Assembly (NCBI GenBank): GCA_010093605.1
Contig: MU004191.1
Span: forward strand, 551,832-615,831
Direction of reading: 5' to 3'
DNA length: 64,000 bases
Source of the DNA: Lophium mytilinum
Lineage: Eukaryota; Ascomycota; Dothideomycetes; Mytilinidiales; Mytilinidiaceae
Shown one piece after another: positions 1 through 13,417 of the stretch (positions are counted from its first letter, which is position 1; the number at the start of each line of letters is the position of its first letter). Position numbers and translations under genes: made by a program. The notes under the pieces were generated by a model that saw only the letters and a list, made by a program, of their open reading frames with translations, did no database searches and was not told the DNA's origin.

Positions 1-3000
1 TTGGGCAGTGTGGGCAGCGGGCAGCACCCCCAGCAGCGCATAACACGCCCGCTATTAAATAATGCTGCCCGTTCATGCGCCGCCGGGTCCAGCAGACACG
101 CCCGCCGTCCACTGCCCGCTTTTCGTCCAGGCGGCGGCGTGTCGTGGCGGCGTCAATGATGCTCCAGCCGCTCCGGGCCACGGTTGAGCTCGACGACGTG
201 CCTGGGACGAGCCCGACGAGCACCCACAGAGAGAGAGCTGTTGGGTGCAGTGGACGCAGACAGCCGGGGGCGCTGGTGAGGAGTGCGCCACGGTAGGGGC
301 GGCCTCAGCGGTGGGCGATGCTGCGGTGGGAGAGGCCTGAGAGGCGGGCTCCTTGGGCGCGTCAAGGGCTGGGCGGCCTGAGAGTCCCAAACCAGATTTC
401 CGGGTCTCGACAATCCCGGCAAAGCGGTTCTCCAAAAGAAATGACTGCGAACGCCCACCCCCTCGACGCCCTGCTCGACAGCCCTGCTCCACTGCTCAAA
501 CACTGCCAGCGAATCCCAGTCCGGCAGCGCGTCCGCCTCCGAGCTGCCCGCGCTGCCGAGTCATTCTCTTGACCACCATCCGTGGCCGCGTGCTGCTGGC
601 ACCAGGGCGCTGGCTCCGCCGGCCACGACTGCAGCGGACCGATGATGCACCTCGCCCACCGCTGGGAGTCGGGGTCCTCTAGGCGGCGCCTGTGTGGATG
701 GTCTGCACTCCACAGCCCGGCCGGCCTCTTCTAGTCGCACTCGTTATCAGACGCGGCCGAGTGTGGTGGAGGTGCGATGCGCTGTTGGTTCCGTTAGCGC
801 GAGTTTAGAGTGTGTAACTTACGGCTAGTATTAGGGATGTTTCAGCAAATGTGCGAGCCCTCCGGCCCGGAGCACGCCTATTCTGCCCTACCCGCCCGAT
901 ACTTTACTGGGCCCCACACGGCCTCGAATACGAGCTTCACTCTTTCATCGAGGCACCATGTTTCACGTCGAAGGGCAGCAGGTATGCTGGGCTAGCTAGC
1001 TATGTGCTGCTGCAGACACAGCAACAAAGGATGCAAGGACGCACTCTACTCTGCAGACTCCGTTCACTAGAGAAGCCGTGGTGAGTGCCGCAAACGTATT
1101 GAGCCAAAGCCCAGACCCAGAGCATCAGAGCATCATGGACTCCTGATGTGCCTCTAGCACCTAGCTTTCGAATGCCTAATTTAAGGCAGTCTCCTCTCCT
1201 GCCCGCCGTCCAGGTGGGCATCATGCACGCCAAGATGCTCGCAAACTCCACCAACACTTCGCGGCATCCACCAGCCCGCGACGACGCAAGACACAGGTAT
1301 GCCGCACAGAATGCACATCGGCCCTTTCTCAACGGCCGAGCCGGGGCCTGAGCCGCCTTGATTCACCTGTCCGACGCAGAGGTTATCGCGAGCGGCCAAT
1401 GGCTGTTCTCGAGCACGCTAGCTGCCCTCGGTCGAAGGCTGTTCTGCACCACCAACTCCAACGTCTTCCACCCATCGTGGCCAGCGGCGAAATCATCGGA
1501 ACCAGACAGCCTGCTGGCGCTGCAGCCTTTCACATGCGCAGATGCGGCAGCGTGCAGCAAGGCCGACCACTCTGGCTCGTGGGAGACATGTTTCTGGAGC
1601 TGGCGCCCACGCAACACGCCCTCCTGCACGCGGCCATCCGCTGTCGAATTCTCCCGGCTCTCTTGCTCGGAGGATAGGGAGACTGCATGGAAGCACACTT
1701 GCTGCCGTCCGCAGCGCCGGTTCATCATCGGTCGTGCTTGTCATGGCACCACCACGACTGGCAGAACGTCTCGCCGTGTCAGTCCGCCTCTCGGGACCTT
1801 GCTGGACGCCGCGCTCTGGGACGCGGAAACTGCAGCTGGTACATTTGCACATGCATAGCGGCATGAGGTAAGATCAAGATCTGAGCGGGTTTTGCGCTGA
1901 GCAGCGAAAACATCCGTCGGGCTTCGCCGCCAGCTCATGGCGTCTCACTCCCTCACCGTCACTGGGGCGTCCCAGCAACAGGGCAGCGCGCGAGGAAGAC
2001 GTCCCGTTCCGTGCCTCAAGCGTGTGGTCGTAGTTCTGCAAGGAGAGCCCAGGGAGCCGTTTGCCGATGCTGAAGAGGTGGAACCTCATGAGAGGCAGTG
2101 CGGACAGACCCGACAACTTGGGTGAAAAAGAACATTTCCCAGATCCGCGGGCAGTGCGGAAAGCAAGCGATGGCGATGGCGAGTGGAGATTGGCTGATCT
2201 GGGCCGATGCGATGATGGGGAAGCTTCAGCAGGCAACGCTTGTCACATTGCAGCAAGTCCTGGGCGGCCTGAAGCCGCATCTGCATGTACAGCAAATCAT
2301 GGCCGCGTCGGTGGCACGCGTGCGACTCTCGACATGCACGCAAACAAGCCGCAATCACGCTCCACACGGCGCCTTTCACGCCGCCGTCTGCCCTCCGCTA
2401 GCCGACCTCTTGACGATATGGCCACCGCCAGCCGTCGGTGAGCAGCAGAGTGCTAGGGCGCCAGAACGTGGGCTTTGATGCATGAATCATGGGCGCGCAT
2501 CTCCCAGCGGTGTGGTTCGCTCTCCAGGCTGACCAGGGAATAGCCTGGCGTGTTTTTAGCTGCCGTCTTCCCCATACGGTCCTCGGCAAGCAGCTTGCGC
2601 AGGCTCTGAGGACGATCGGAGCACGGTAAAAGCCTCTGACTCTGCAAGCTCCGGCGGGCTGGGAGCAGCGCGGCAACTGCGCACGCGGGGCATAAAGAAG
2701 ATGGCACTCTAGCTTTTCGAGAAGCAGCCCGGCGCTGGCAATCGTTCGCGTAATGCTACGTTTAGGGGTGGACAGAACACCCGTATGCCACTTTTTTCCG
2801 GAAGGATCGCGCTGACCACAATTTCATGGTTCAAAGACGGCCCCACGACGCATGCGACACGCCTACGCTGACCAGCATGGTGGCGGATCAGACGGGAATC
2901 GAACAAGATGCAGCACTTGTCGCAGATAGACATCCCGTTGCCCTCCGCACTGCCAACCCGAATTCGAGACGGAGCTGCGTGCTGGGCGTCTTCCTTGCCG

Positions 3001-6000
3001 CCGTCGACGGACAATCAGTTCAAAACATCGTACGACAACCCCCGAACGGTGAAGCTGCTGCTGCTGACGCAGCGTGGGTGTGGGCAACAAGGCAGCACCA
3101 TTCGTCTCGTGGCCCGCCTGCAGGCGAGGATGACGATCGATGCTCAGCACGCTCTGCCACTCTAGTCGCCTTCCCGGGTCAATCGCCCACCAGGATGCTC
3201 CGCGCACCCTCAGCCCTGGGCCTCGCCACTGGAAAAGGAGACCGCAACAATGCAGGTGGCCGTCACGGTACGGAGGCGGTGGGTGCAACCCTGCCGGCCT
3301 CCAGGGCGAGAGAAGCTACGGCGACGTCGCATACAGGGAAGCCTCCGAGCCGAGGGTGCGGGGAGGGAGAGGATGAATGCAGCAGGGCAGGCCTCAAAAC
3401 TGGGGCATGACTTGTCCCTCTTGAAACATGGCTTGCTGTGCGCAGCGCCTTACTCGGCCGACCCAGACATCTGGGAAAGGCCCGGGGCCTGTGGTCGTTT
3501 CGAGTCTAGGAACCGCCGTGTTGGCGACGGCAACAGTTGCCCCAGTGCGGTGTCGAAGGCGGCCAGCGCGACACCAGGCAGTGCCCACGATACCATCTCC
3601 CATCGCGGGAGCCGTGCCACAGCCGCTTCAATTTTTAGAGTGCAGGTTAGCGCAGGCCCCAGGCAATCTTCGAACCTGGATGCTCGTGGATACGAGCTCT
3701 CATGCAGCAAACCGACCCAATCCAGAGGGCGTGAATAATGTGACTGCTCACGTTACACAACGAGCAGGCTGTCGTCCCCAAAAGCGTGTTTCGGCGCCGG
3801 TGGGGCATGCGGATCCCTCGAGACACCATGGTTGCTGACGATACTAACAGCGACCATCGTAATGTGGCAAGGTGCGAGCATCAGACTTCATGGCGAGAGT
3901 GAGGCGCGTGTCCACGTACACACCGATGCTCAACCCAATTTGATCACGATGCAACCGAAATGACCGGCTTTGCAGCGCATAGAACGGCCATCCCGGCCAT
4001 AGCAGGCCGAGTGGATGGCTGACGGGTGCCTGCTTTTCTGCGATGGAGGGTGACGGCGAACTCGATTGGAACGCCCAGCGTGTCCTTCCCGCTCGTTCTA
4101 CGTTGCGGCGGGCGGAGGCCATGCAGGTGGCCGCGATCATGCCAGTGCCCCAAAGACGCTGACTGCCAGGAACCGCCTGCGACCAACCTCGCATCGTCTC
4201 CTCTCGCCATAGGCCTATCAGGAATGCCCCGTGCCTCTTGCGGCCATCCACTGGTATTACACCGGGATACAAGGCGTTGCGGTGGCAGGAATGGTGGAGC
4301 AAATGCCTCGCACTGATCCCTCTCGAGCAGCACCACCAGCGGCAGCAGCGGAAGAGCTATCAAAGCAGAAGAGTCGGTCAGACAGGTGTGAGCTGGCTGT
4401 GAAGACGTGACGACAATTGAACGGGGGGCGATGCGGCCCCGCTGCCCCCTCTCCGGAGACATATGTCAGGCAAGCAAGGACAAGGAGTCGGGATGAAGCT
4501 GGGTGGTGTTGAGGAGGGCGTGTGAGTGGCGCCCGAAGCGCCATGCTTCTCTCAACATGAAAACCGTTTCCTGTCAAAAAACGCCCCGTCCCCCACGCCG
4601 GACCAGGACCACCCCACTCTCCGAGCTGTTTCCAGACGACAGCGCCGTGTCCCGACAGTCTGGCACCTTGAGCCCGCCCGAAATGGCAATCCGCCTGGAG
4701 TTCTTCATCCGTTGCTGACCGCCAGCCCTCACTGCTGCCGTATCATTGGATATAGCTGTATTTCCTAGCAAGGACGCGTCTACGGAGTATTGTTGCTGGC
4801 AGGTACGGCATAATTGCCAGTGTTAGGCCTGACGACAAAGTCGCAACTAAGTATATGCCGCATGGCTTCACGCAGCAAGGCTGAGAGTCTACCCAAGCAG
4901 GCAAAGTACTACCAAAGGCCAAAATAAATGCCTCGGCCAATTCAGTCCACGCTAGACTGGAGGCGAATCTGCTCTCGCCTCCCTGCCCTCCAACCGCGGG
5001 CGACGGCAACATGAGGCCCAAGTCGAACGCACCCTGTCCCTGTACGAAGCGTTGTTCTTCTTATAGTGGATTTGCTACCGGCGGTTACCACTAGCTTCCG
5101 CACCCGCTTCACAGCCCATAACTCTGCCTGCCTCCGCGGACACAATCCATATGTGAAACAGTAGGCAGACAGCAGTCGTTACAAGGCATCCATTACACTG
5201 CCCAATATCCGAGGATCGACATTCCGGGTTTAAGAGAACCACTTGATATTGATAAGGATGAGCATCTAGACCGCTCTCTACGATTAATGGAGTTTGTCTT
5301 TGCGCCACGAAGTCATAAACCACTCCTGGTAAGGTCGGTGCTGGCTTCTTTTGGTGTCTCCCCCGCGTATCGGCAGTTGGGAGAGCACTCGTTCGATCCC
5401 ATCGGTAACAAGAACGGACTGTGTGCCGGTGTGCCGGTAGGAGCGCCGGCATCTTCCACCATATGTCGTTGATTCCATGCGCGATTTGACTTCGCGAGGT
5501 TTTGCGAGATGGGAGCAGCGCGGCTTGCCGAAGCGCCACTGCCAATCCCGACCCGAGGCGTCTATGCCGAGTTCATCCCAAAACTCAATACCTTTTCGAT
5601 GCACTTCTCTGGTCACCTCAACCTCGCGTATCGTCTACCTGATATCTGTGGATTACGCTCAAGTTAGCATGCATGTCAACTTCGCGCCGCAATGCTGCTG
5701 GTCAAGGATACCTTTCTCGGGGCAAACGGAAACCAAGCCTACGTTTCAAGATGTCTCCCCCAGACCGGCTCGTAATGCGCACGAAGCTGTCATGGGCGCA
5801 AGTAAGGCCCTACGCATATTCGAGCTAAGATTGCTCCGTACGTACCAGGTATGTGCCCCTACAAGTTACGTAGGTTCACTCACGTACGCAGCCTCTCCTT
5901 TAAGTTCATAGCCCGCTCAGCGATCCAACAGTCGCCAAAATCTGACCACCCCATCTCCCGCGATACCCGCGCCCGCACCTCAACGACCCTGCTCAAACAA

Positions 6001-8758
6001 ATAATGCTCTTGCGACCACTGGGTGCCCAAAGCTGGGCTCCTGTCCTTGTTTCCTAGCTTCAAGCTCTGGCAGTGGCCACATCACTCGCTCACGCAAGCA
6101 GTGATCGTTGTTGTCGCATCCGTGGTGTGCGCTAAGCCAATCAGCAAGCCAGCCACACGAAGTATAATTCCTCGCGTCGGCTGGGATGCATGACCGGACT
6201 GACCTATAGGCGCCACTTCCGCTCAAATAGAAGGACGTCCCCGGGGTTTGCCGCATGGAAGACTGTCCTCCACCGTGAGCGCCTTTCTATTGAGGTAATG
6301 ATCCTTCCGCTTAATTAACTGGCATGTTATAGTTTCACCGCCCATGATTTGCTTGTCTCAACACTAGCCTGTACGAACGCGAATACGTAGATCCGCTGAT
6401 CTGCCAAGTGCCCATTTCGCATCTAGCCGCACGCATACACAATCCTAACAGCTCCCCAGACTCATCTAGTAGTCGAATCTCTCTTGAATCATGGTGCTAT
6501 CCGCGGAGGCAATATTGTGCTGTTTCATGTGTCATCATCGTCATCATCTGACCAAGCACTCTGACCTCTTATTGTCATCAACATCCTACAGTCTTATTCC
6601 AGTATTTGCGACTCGCACCCGCTAAATGTGCTCTGTATCGTTGGCGGTGCATATAGGTTGCGGGTAATCTCTGTAAGAAGCGCAGCTGCCGTTGATAGCT
6701 GATAAGGATACATTGCGCCGCAGTAACAAGATAAGTGATATGCCTTGTGCTAGGCACATTCTAGCTTCGCAGATGATTCTAATCACGGGCCAGGTAAAGT
6801 ATTCCTAGTAACGCCCGCAAAAGTAACGTTCAAGATTCTTCTTCGGTTCTGCAATCAGCAAGCAACATAGAGTACCACGGTAAATACTATTCAACCTTTT
6901 CCGTTCGCTGTCTCACCATCATAAACAACCATGATGTATCCGATTGAGGCTGTCAAAGCACTACTAACAAAGCTTGTCGTCGTGAAGTGCCTCGAACTAA
7001 GTTTGTGCAACTTACTTTTGCACCGGTATCTGAATTTTCTTGTCAAGTGCTGATAAGTTATTGAAACACTACCCCAGACAATCACAACTCAAACCGAGAT
7101 CAAGAGCGTTTGAAATAACTTAGATTCGCACTCCCTAGATACTTACGTTGCATCTGGACTCTCAACAGGACACCGAAGCACTTCAGGCTGTGGGAAACTA
7201 GTGTGCACAGACTTCTGCCCAGGTACTTAATGGTCTAGACTACATAATACGTTTTCTGAAGCGACGCGGGTCTTATATATCTATACACGACCACAAACCC
7301 TTGGCGTAGGACCACTGTTATAGCGTTACAGGGTTTCCTATAGAGTCTTTGCAAATACGCATTGCACGAGTAGTCAATGTGCCAACGGGCACCGTTTCAG
7401 GTAAGCCAGAAGATTACTTCCGATCGGTGTCACAGCGGCTGGCAGCTATGCTGGGCCAGACTGTCTTGCTTCTCAGGATGCGTCCTTTTCCGAGCCTTCT
7501 ACCCTTACAGATGGCCCCTAGAGTTGGGCCCGACAAGAAGTCAGCGGTAGGGCTTCTTTTGACAACATTGGACTGCTTTACAGTCTGCCAGCGACCAAAT
7601 ACCAATGGCCTTGTTCCTATTTGAATCTACTGCAATAATATCTTTGGTAAGATCTGCATGTTTAGATTTCTGAAACATGCAAGAAGAAAGCTTTTCACGG
7701 TGACGATTCCATGTTCGTGCATCAGCGCACCCGGTGAACTAAGTCACTTACCGTTAATGCTGAATATCAACTATTGAAACAGTCACAAGTCCAGGTGACA
7801 TTTACTGCAGCAGCTGCCCACCGTCGTCATTGAACGCTGCTTGTCATCATTGCCCACTTACCTCTGCCACTCCTCTTCCATGAGCCTTCATGATCCATGT
7901 TTTGCACCACGGAACCATGGTTGGCCTCCAACTCGGCCTTCAATCTCCCATGATGGTAAGAGATTGCTCTCGTTGATGCTGCCACGATGGTCTTTCGCGC
8001 CGAGTTTCAACCTCCCATTGGTGGGATAGGCAAGGTAAGTTGATGCGCCCATGTGAGATCTGCCTTGCTGCTCTGTTTCTGCCTGCTAAGAAACGGGTTT
8101 GGGAGGTACTGACAGTCTTCTATAGCTGGTGATGGAGGGGCCTTGTGCTGAGGATATAAGAGCACGTGGTCTGCACGTGTGGTCTCGGTCTCTGAAAGGT
8201 TGTACCAGGTCAGGGGATCTCCATGGCGTAACTACAGGGCTTCAATGAAGAGAGCCTAGTCCGTAGTCTGCCACCCTATCGGTCGGGTCCCTCGAGATGG
8301 TTAAGTAGAGAGAAAATGGATAGACTTTGCTTTTGCACAACACTACACGATGACGGTTAGTCCTCTTCTCGCCTACAATTGGCTACGAAAGAGCACTATA
8401 AGCTTCATGAAGACCCACCGGCTAGGCTCGCCGTATTCAAGATCTACATAGATAAGTACAGGAGGCCGATGAATTCGAGCATTAGACATTAGTCTCTCCC
8501 GCATCTAGCCGTATCCCCTCGTCGCCAGTCAACATCCAATGCCTACACATCAAGCTGAAAGCGATCGCGTAGATACATACCTTCATCGCTTATGAATTCC
8601 GAAAAAGCTCCATCCCAATAATAAACGAACGCCACCTAACTCTATTCGCCTGAAGCCCTTCTCTTTGACCATAGTGCGCCCGTTGCGGCATCAGCCACAA
8701 GTTCTATCATACCCATCTTTCTATATCTTTCCCCCACCACTTCCGACCATTTCAACTT
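1..8758. other. gene-free region, no supported feature
   Basis: Read on both strands. The open frames here are short, overlap each other in several phases and have arginine/proline/serine-rich composition typical of chance frames in GC-rich DNA. None shows a recognisable motif or a chain of exons with splice sites. The left part (to about 6.2 kb) is GC-rich; the part from about 6.3 to 8.7 kb is visibly richer in A and T and has fewer long open frames, which could reflect old repeat-derived DNA. I saw no tRNA, no long terminal repeat and no tandem array. Confidence 0.6.
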
Positions 8759-10160
8759 TCACGCATGCCCCGGCTTCTGCCCATAAATCACATGAAACGG
8801 CATCCACGCATGCGTCCCCTTATCCAAATACGCCTTCCGCACCCCCACCAAAAAAACCTCCACCTCCTCCTTCCTCCAGCCCAGGCCCTTGGTCATCGGA
8901 CCCAGCGCAATCGCCTCGAGGCCCTCCATCAGGACCGCGCGCCAGTATAGCCCGACCTTTCGCAGCGCCTTGTTCTTGGGCCAGGGGCCGATCGGGGTGT
9001 AAAAGATGCGCTCGGTGACGTTGACGAAGCCGGCGGCGCGCATGAGGTCCGCGAGGCGTGGTCGGAGATTGACGCCGAGGTTGGAGAGGGCGTGGATGAT
9101 GTAGCCCCAGTACTGCGCGATGGGGTTGTCGGGGGTCATGGTCCCGTCGTCGCATTCGGGGTAGTGAGTTAGTTCTTGGCATTCCATCCAGGCGCCTGGT
9201 TTGAGGTGGCTGGTGGTTGGACGATGGTTAGCGATGCTGGAACTGTATATATGCGACGGAGAGAGATACAAACTTTGAAGGGTGATGAGGGTCTATACGT
9301 ACGTCAATGCCCGGCTGTATAGCAGGGGCCAGTTGCGGAATGCTTGGATGGTGTGCCGGGTATGAATGTAATCGAAGTGGTTTATGGGATATAGCCACTC
9401 GGCCTCAGCGTCGTCCACCATAAATCTAAGATTAGGGGGAACGAATTCGGACTGAATCGGGGAGAGGTCGATGCCGAGGACGTCGGCCGATGGATACTGA
9501 TCAGCGACTGCAAAAAATGGTTAGTGTAACTGTTTGATGCTGTCTGTGGAATAAGTAGTAGTGCTACGCACAATCAAGGGCCCATATACCCGTACCCGTC
9601 CCTAGGTCTATTACCTTCATCGCCTCGTCCTTCAAAGGCGCAAAGTGGAGGGTCTTGTTAAAGAGTAGCAAGAACATAGCATGCTTCAGGTCTTCCCGGT
9701 CTTGCTCTCGGTCGTCGTTGGGGAAAGAATAATCGGATTCACCTCGCTTGTATCCGTGATATCGCCGCCCATTTTCGTAAATGAAGTTACGCGCGCTGGA
9801 TATTAGTGACACTGAATCTGAATCGCTGGTATCTGTCTGGTAGCCGTCATCGTCGCTAAACCTCCCAACGCTCTCTGCATCGATACCTTGCTCAGCCTGG
9901 TCGAGAGCATCGGCAGTTTCTTGGGCAGTGTATTCGAGCTGCTCCCGCGAAGGTGACACGCTCTTGTTCGACTTGCTGCCTCCAGAGGTTCTTCGCGGCG
10001 CCTCAGATTGGCTGGACGATGCGAGGGCTACTTCTAAGGCGATCTGCCACAGCGTCTCACTTGTTTGTGTTGCAATGTCTCTGTTATCTCTCGAAGTATG
10101 CTTTGACAACTCGCTCAGGTCGATTTTGGAATCTTGAGGGTCGGCATCCATGCCGAACAT
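8759..10160 (-). CDS. LaeA-like SAM-dependent methyltransferase
   Basis: Three exons, complement(8759..9209, 9303..9507, 9572..10160), give 414 residues; introns of 93 and 64 nt have GT/AG ends and the frame is kept at both joints. Residues 1-180 are a hydrophilic, acidic, Ser-rich N-terminal extension without a recognised fold. The methyltransferase core starts near residue 183 with the SAM-binding motif VIDLGTGTGIWALD, followed after the first splice by DFADQYPSADVLGIDLSPIQ, the usual second strand of this fungal family. Later blocks (HTRHTIQAFRNW, LKPGAWMECQE) also fit TAM-domain/LaeA-like enzymes. Family members are either velvet-complex partners that regulate secondary metabolism or small-molecule methyltransferases; nothing here shows which, and this is probably one of the many LaeA-like paralogues, not LaeA itself. 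The gene diverges from an O-methyltransferase 1 kb away. Confidence 0.88.
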
Positions 10161-11174
10161 GCACTAATCTTAACGAAATGTTGTAGGTTGCAGTAGGGCC
10201 AAAGTCTATTCGCAAGGGCCGATCGCGGGACCGAAATAAGCTTCCGGGCGGCTCGGAGAATATAAGACGACAGCGTGGCGGTAGGAAAGCCTTACGCAAT
10301 GGCTTGACAAGGTCGCGAAAAGGTTTTCTGATGCAAGAAGAGTGCGCGGTGCGCAGAGGATAATCAATTGGCGGGCGGGTGTCTTATCTCTAGGTATGTA
10401 TCCGTATTCTGGACTCAATAGATGACTCGGAACGGTCTAGCAACCGCGCTCTAGCGTCCCAGTCGTGAGCTGCTTGGGCTTAATAAGTATATCAAGGTGC
10501 AATTCGACGACTTACAATATACACAGTAGTGCCTCGCGCCTGAGGCCTGTAGGTGTTTGTCGCGATGACTCGCGTGGGCGCCGCGCTGGTATCGATTGCA
10601 AACTCGGGACGCGTGATCAGTGCCAATAATCTGCCCAGCAACTCGGTACGGATGTCGGTTCCTAGTTGGTAAATACCTGCAGGATGTGAAATCTCCACTA
10701 AGTCTACTTATTCATCACGTCCCTGATGCTTCATCTCTTGCTCTGTCTGTTTTCTTTCTATTTCCTTAAGCTGTTTGTTTTCTTCCCGCATGCTTCTTTC
10801 CTGTGTTGAAAGAATGGTTATCGAAGAATAGGCCAATTAGGCAAGGGATAGAATGGACAGATTATCGTGGCTACTTCATCTAGCTTAGGCGTATCGTATC
10901 AAGCTAGCACGTTTTTACCAGAATTCACCACGTAATGAGGTGATAACCAAGTGACAAACACTCAAACCCGGGCCTACCTAGGAAGGAGAAATCCTCGGGG
11001 CTTTCACTTAGGGTTGCTTCGGACAATTTTCCGGCTTCAGACTTTCCTCGCTCGCCTTCACCAATCTCCCGGGTCCATTCGAGCCTTGAAACGCGACATT
11101 GCTTGGTCCTACTGCAACAAACACCCTTTCCGGCATCTGTGGAACAACTGGAGAACGGCTTAATTGTCAGCGTC
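10161..11174. promoter_or_regulatory. divergent intergenic region between two methyltransferase genes
   Basis: About 1 kb separates the start codons of the LaeA-like gene (-) and the O-methyltransferase gene (+), so it must hold both promoters. No gene is visible. I did not find a convincing binding-site array. Shared control of the two genes is inference from their arrangement only. Confidence 0.4.
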
Positions 11175-12652
11175 ATGGCCTCGAGCAGACTCGTCGAACT
11201 GACCGCGATTATTGCCCGCGAGACCCAGAAAGTGGACGACTTCTTCAACCGAAACGGTCTTTCGCCGCTCTCCTTCAACCCCACCGCCCCGGCCGACTTC
11301 CCCGTGCCAGCCAGCAATGTCGAGATTCAAGAGGCACGTCGTACAGTGGTCAATGCTACTCAGGAGCTGCATGATCTGATGGTCGGGCCACGCGAGAGTA
11401 TTCGTTGGATGTCATGGAGCGTAAGTCTTGCTGGTATCTGTCGTGAAACCACACTTCCTGCATCGCGGAGCGAGTTCGGAGACCAAAGCTCATAGCTTGA
11501 TTTAGTACAACGACAACCTAAGCCTGCTTGCCGTCTACCAGTTCAAAGTAGCATCAGCTGTACCTGTCGACGGCGAGACCTCCTATGCCGAACTATCGAA
11601 AGCAACTGGGGTTGATGAAATCAACCTTAAGCGCCTGATCCGACATGCAATGACCAACCGAATCTTTAAGGAGCCTCGAGAAGGGTTCGTCGCGCATACC
11701 GCAGCTTCTCGGGTGCTTGTAGATGATTCGCAGATGATGGACTGGGTAGGGATGTGCAGCGCTGATTTCTTTCCTGCTGCCGCACACACCATCGACGCGA
11801 TGCTGAAGTATCCAGGCTCGCAAGAGCCTGCAGAGTCGGGTTTTACTGTAGCCTGGAAGCATGAGGGAACGCCTATGTTCGCTGAGATTGGGAAGAATCC
11901 AGCCAGAGCGAAGCGCTTTGGGGGAGCTATGATGTCGCTGACCGGCGGCGAGGGCTACGAAGTCGACTACCTGGTCGATGGGTACCCTTGGGATGAGCTC
12001 GGAGAGTCAATCTTTGTTGATGTGAGCAGTTTTGTCTATGATGTGTGTCCTCATACTTACCACTCCACAGATTGGAGGCTCTCATGGCTTCGTTTGCGTC
12101 GCTTTGGCCCAGAGGTTCCCTGGCATGAGGTTCGTAGTCCAAGATCTGCCGAAGACGGTTGCAGACGGACCATCCAAGATCCCCTCTGAACTTGCGGGCC
12201 GGATTCAGTTTCAAGCTCATGACTTCTACACCGAGCAACCAGTAAAGAATGCCGACGTCTACTTCTTCCGTTGGATCATCCACAACCAATCAGACAAGTA
12301 CGGTGTCAAGATTCTCCAGGCACTGATTCCGGCACTGAAACCCGGAGCTCGCATCATCATCAACGACAATTGCTTGCCTCAACCGAACACTGCTGACCCG
12401 TGGGACGAGAAGATCACTCGGTACGGACGGCAGACATGGAAAGATTCAACAACGAGCTAACGCTTTACTCACAGGACGATGGACGTGACCATGCTCGAAC
12501 TGCTGAATGCTAGGGAGCGAGAAGAAAACGACTACGCGGGTCTGTTTAAGGCGGCCGACCCGCGCTTCAAGTTTACAGGAGCGAGAACCTCCAAAGGCTG
12601 CCGGATGCATATCATGGAGGCTATATGGAATCCGGAAGATGCGAAACCGTGA
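11175..12652 (+). CDS. O-methyltransferase, winged-helix dimerisation type
   Basis: Four exons, join(11175..11420, 11506..12021, 12071..12420, 12475..12652), encode 429 residues; introns are 85, 49 and 54 nt with GT/AG ends. Residues 1-180 form the N-terminal dimerisation/winged-helix part (LVELTAIIARETQKVDDF, later LIRHAMTNRIFKEP). The SAM-binding glycine motif is VDIGGSHGF near residue 253-261, followed by VVQDLPKTV. The catalytic histidine is in RWIIHNQSD near residue 325, as in fungal sterigmatocystin-type and plant-type O-methyltransferases. It should transfer a methyl group from SAM to a hydroxyl of a small molecule, often a polyketide or phenolic; the substrate cannot be read from sequence. 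The start at 11175 (GCGTCATGG) is preferred; the frame stays open upstream to an ATG at 11103, which would add 24 residues. No polyketide or peptide synthase lies within the window. Confidence 0.92.
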
Positions 12653-13417
12653 ATCTGGATGATCGAGTAGCCTTTGCCTGTACCTCTCTAGCGGTCTGAA
12701 CTTAGAGCGCGCTCGAGAAGAGAGCGACTATTTCCTTGTATTGGCATGTTCGTCTTAAAGGTAAATACGACTGATGTAAGCGTCTTTGTTATGACGTACT
12801 GGATTAGATGATACCCAGGAGGACATGGGATGCTGATTGACTTTTGTGGGGAGGTTTGACATAACAAGGGATTGAATTTGCAAAGACACCATGATCGAAT
12901 CTCGAGATGAAGTTCCCAACATTGGGCCAGACGCTCTTCAAGCGAAGAATAAGCTCGGTGTTGATCGCTGACTCTGACATTCCCTAGCACGCAGGCACGT
13001 GGCAGGGTATTGAAAAGGTGGTACTCTATACTACGCAGGTGAGTGCTTGTCTATGCCACTACTTTGCGTGCTTCAATGCATTTTCGGAAACCTGCACAGG
13101 ATAGAAGCCCTTTTCTCTATGCCCCGTGGAAATTCGGTTGAGATGCTTTAAGGGGTGGCAGATAGGTGCACCGACTAAATGAGACAGTGTGGTAGTCAAG
13201 TGTTCATAGAAAGTGGCAGTCCATGAATCCGAGAGGTATATGTATACCATTTCTGTGGTTGTGTACGCTTGGTAAGAACTGCTAAAGATCTTCTAATATG
13301 CTATTGCTAGTCATGAAATACGAGCTGTGGTAAGCCTGATAGCTCTCCAGGCCCATCCAGGCGGTGTTGAATTGCTTGGCAGAAGTCAGCCACGTGACAT
13401 GCATGTGACGTGCACCA
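12653..13417. other. intergenic, nothing recognised
   Basis: About 760 nt between the O-methyltransferase stop and the decayed gene that follows. Only short open frames in overlapping phases; no motif, repeat or RNA gene seen. Confidence 0.5.

Noticed and set aside
1358-1858. 166-codon open frame on the + strand
   Set aside because: Composition and overlap with four other frames indicate chance; no recognisable domain.
2826-3410. 194-codon open frame on the + strand
   Set aside because: Arg/Ala/Gly-rich, overlapped by frames on both strands, no motif and no supporting splice structure.
5390-5420. GTTCGATCCC, resembling a tRNA T-loop
   Set aside because: The flanking bases cannot form the T-stem and no acceptor stem or anticodon arm is present.
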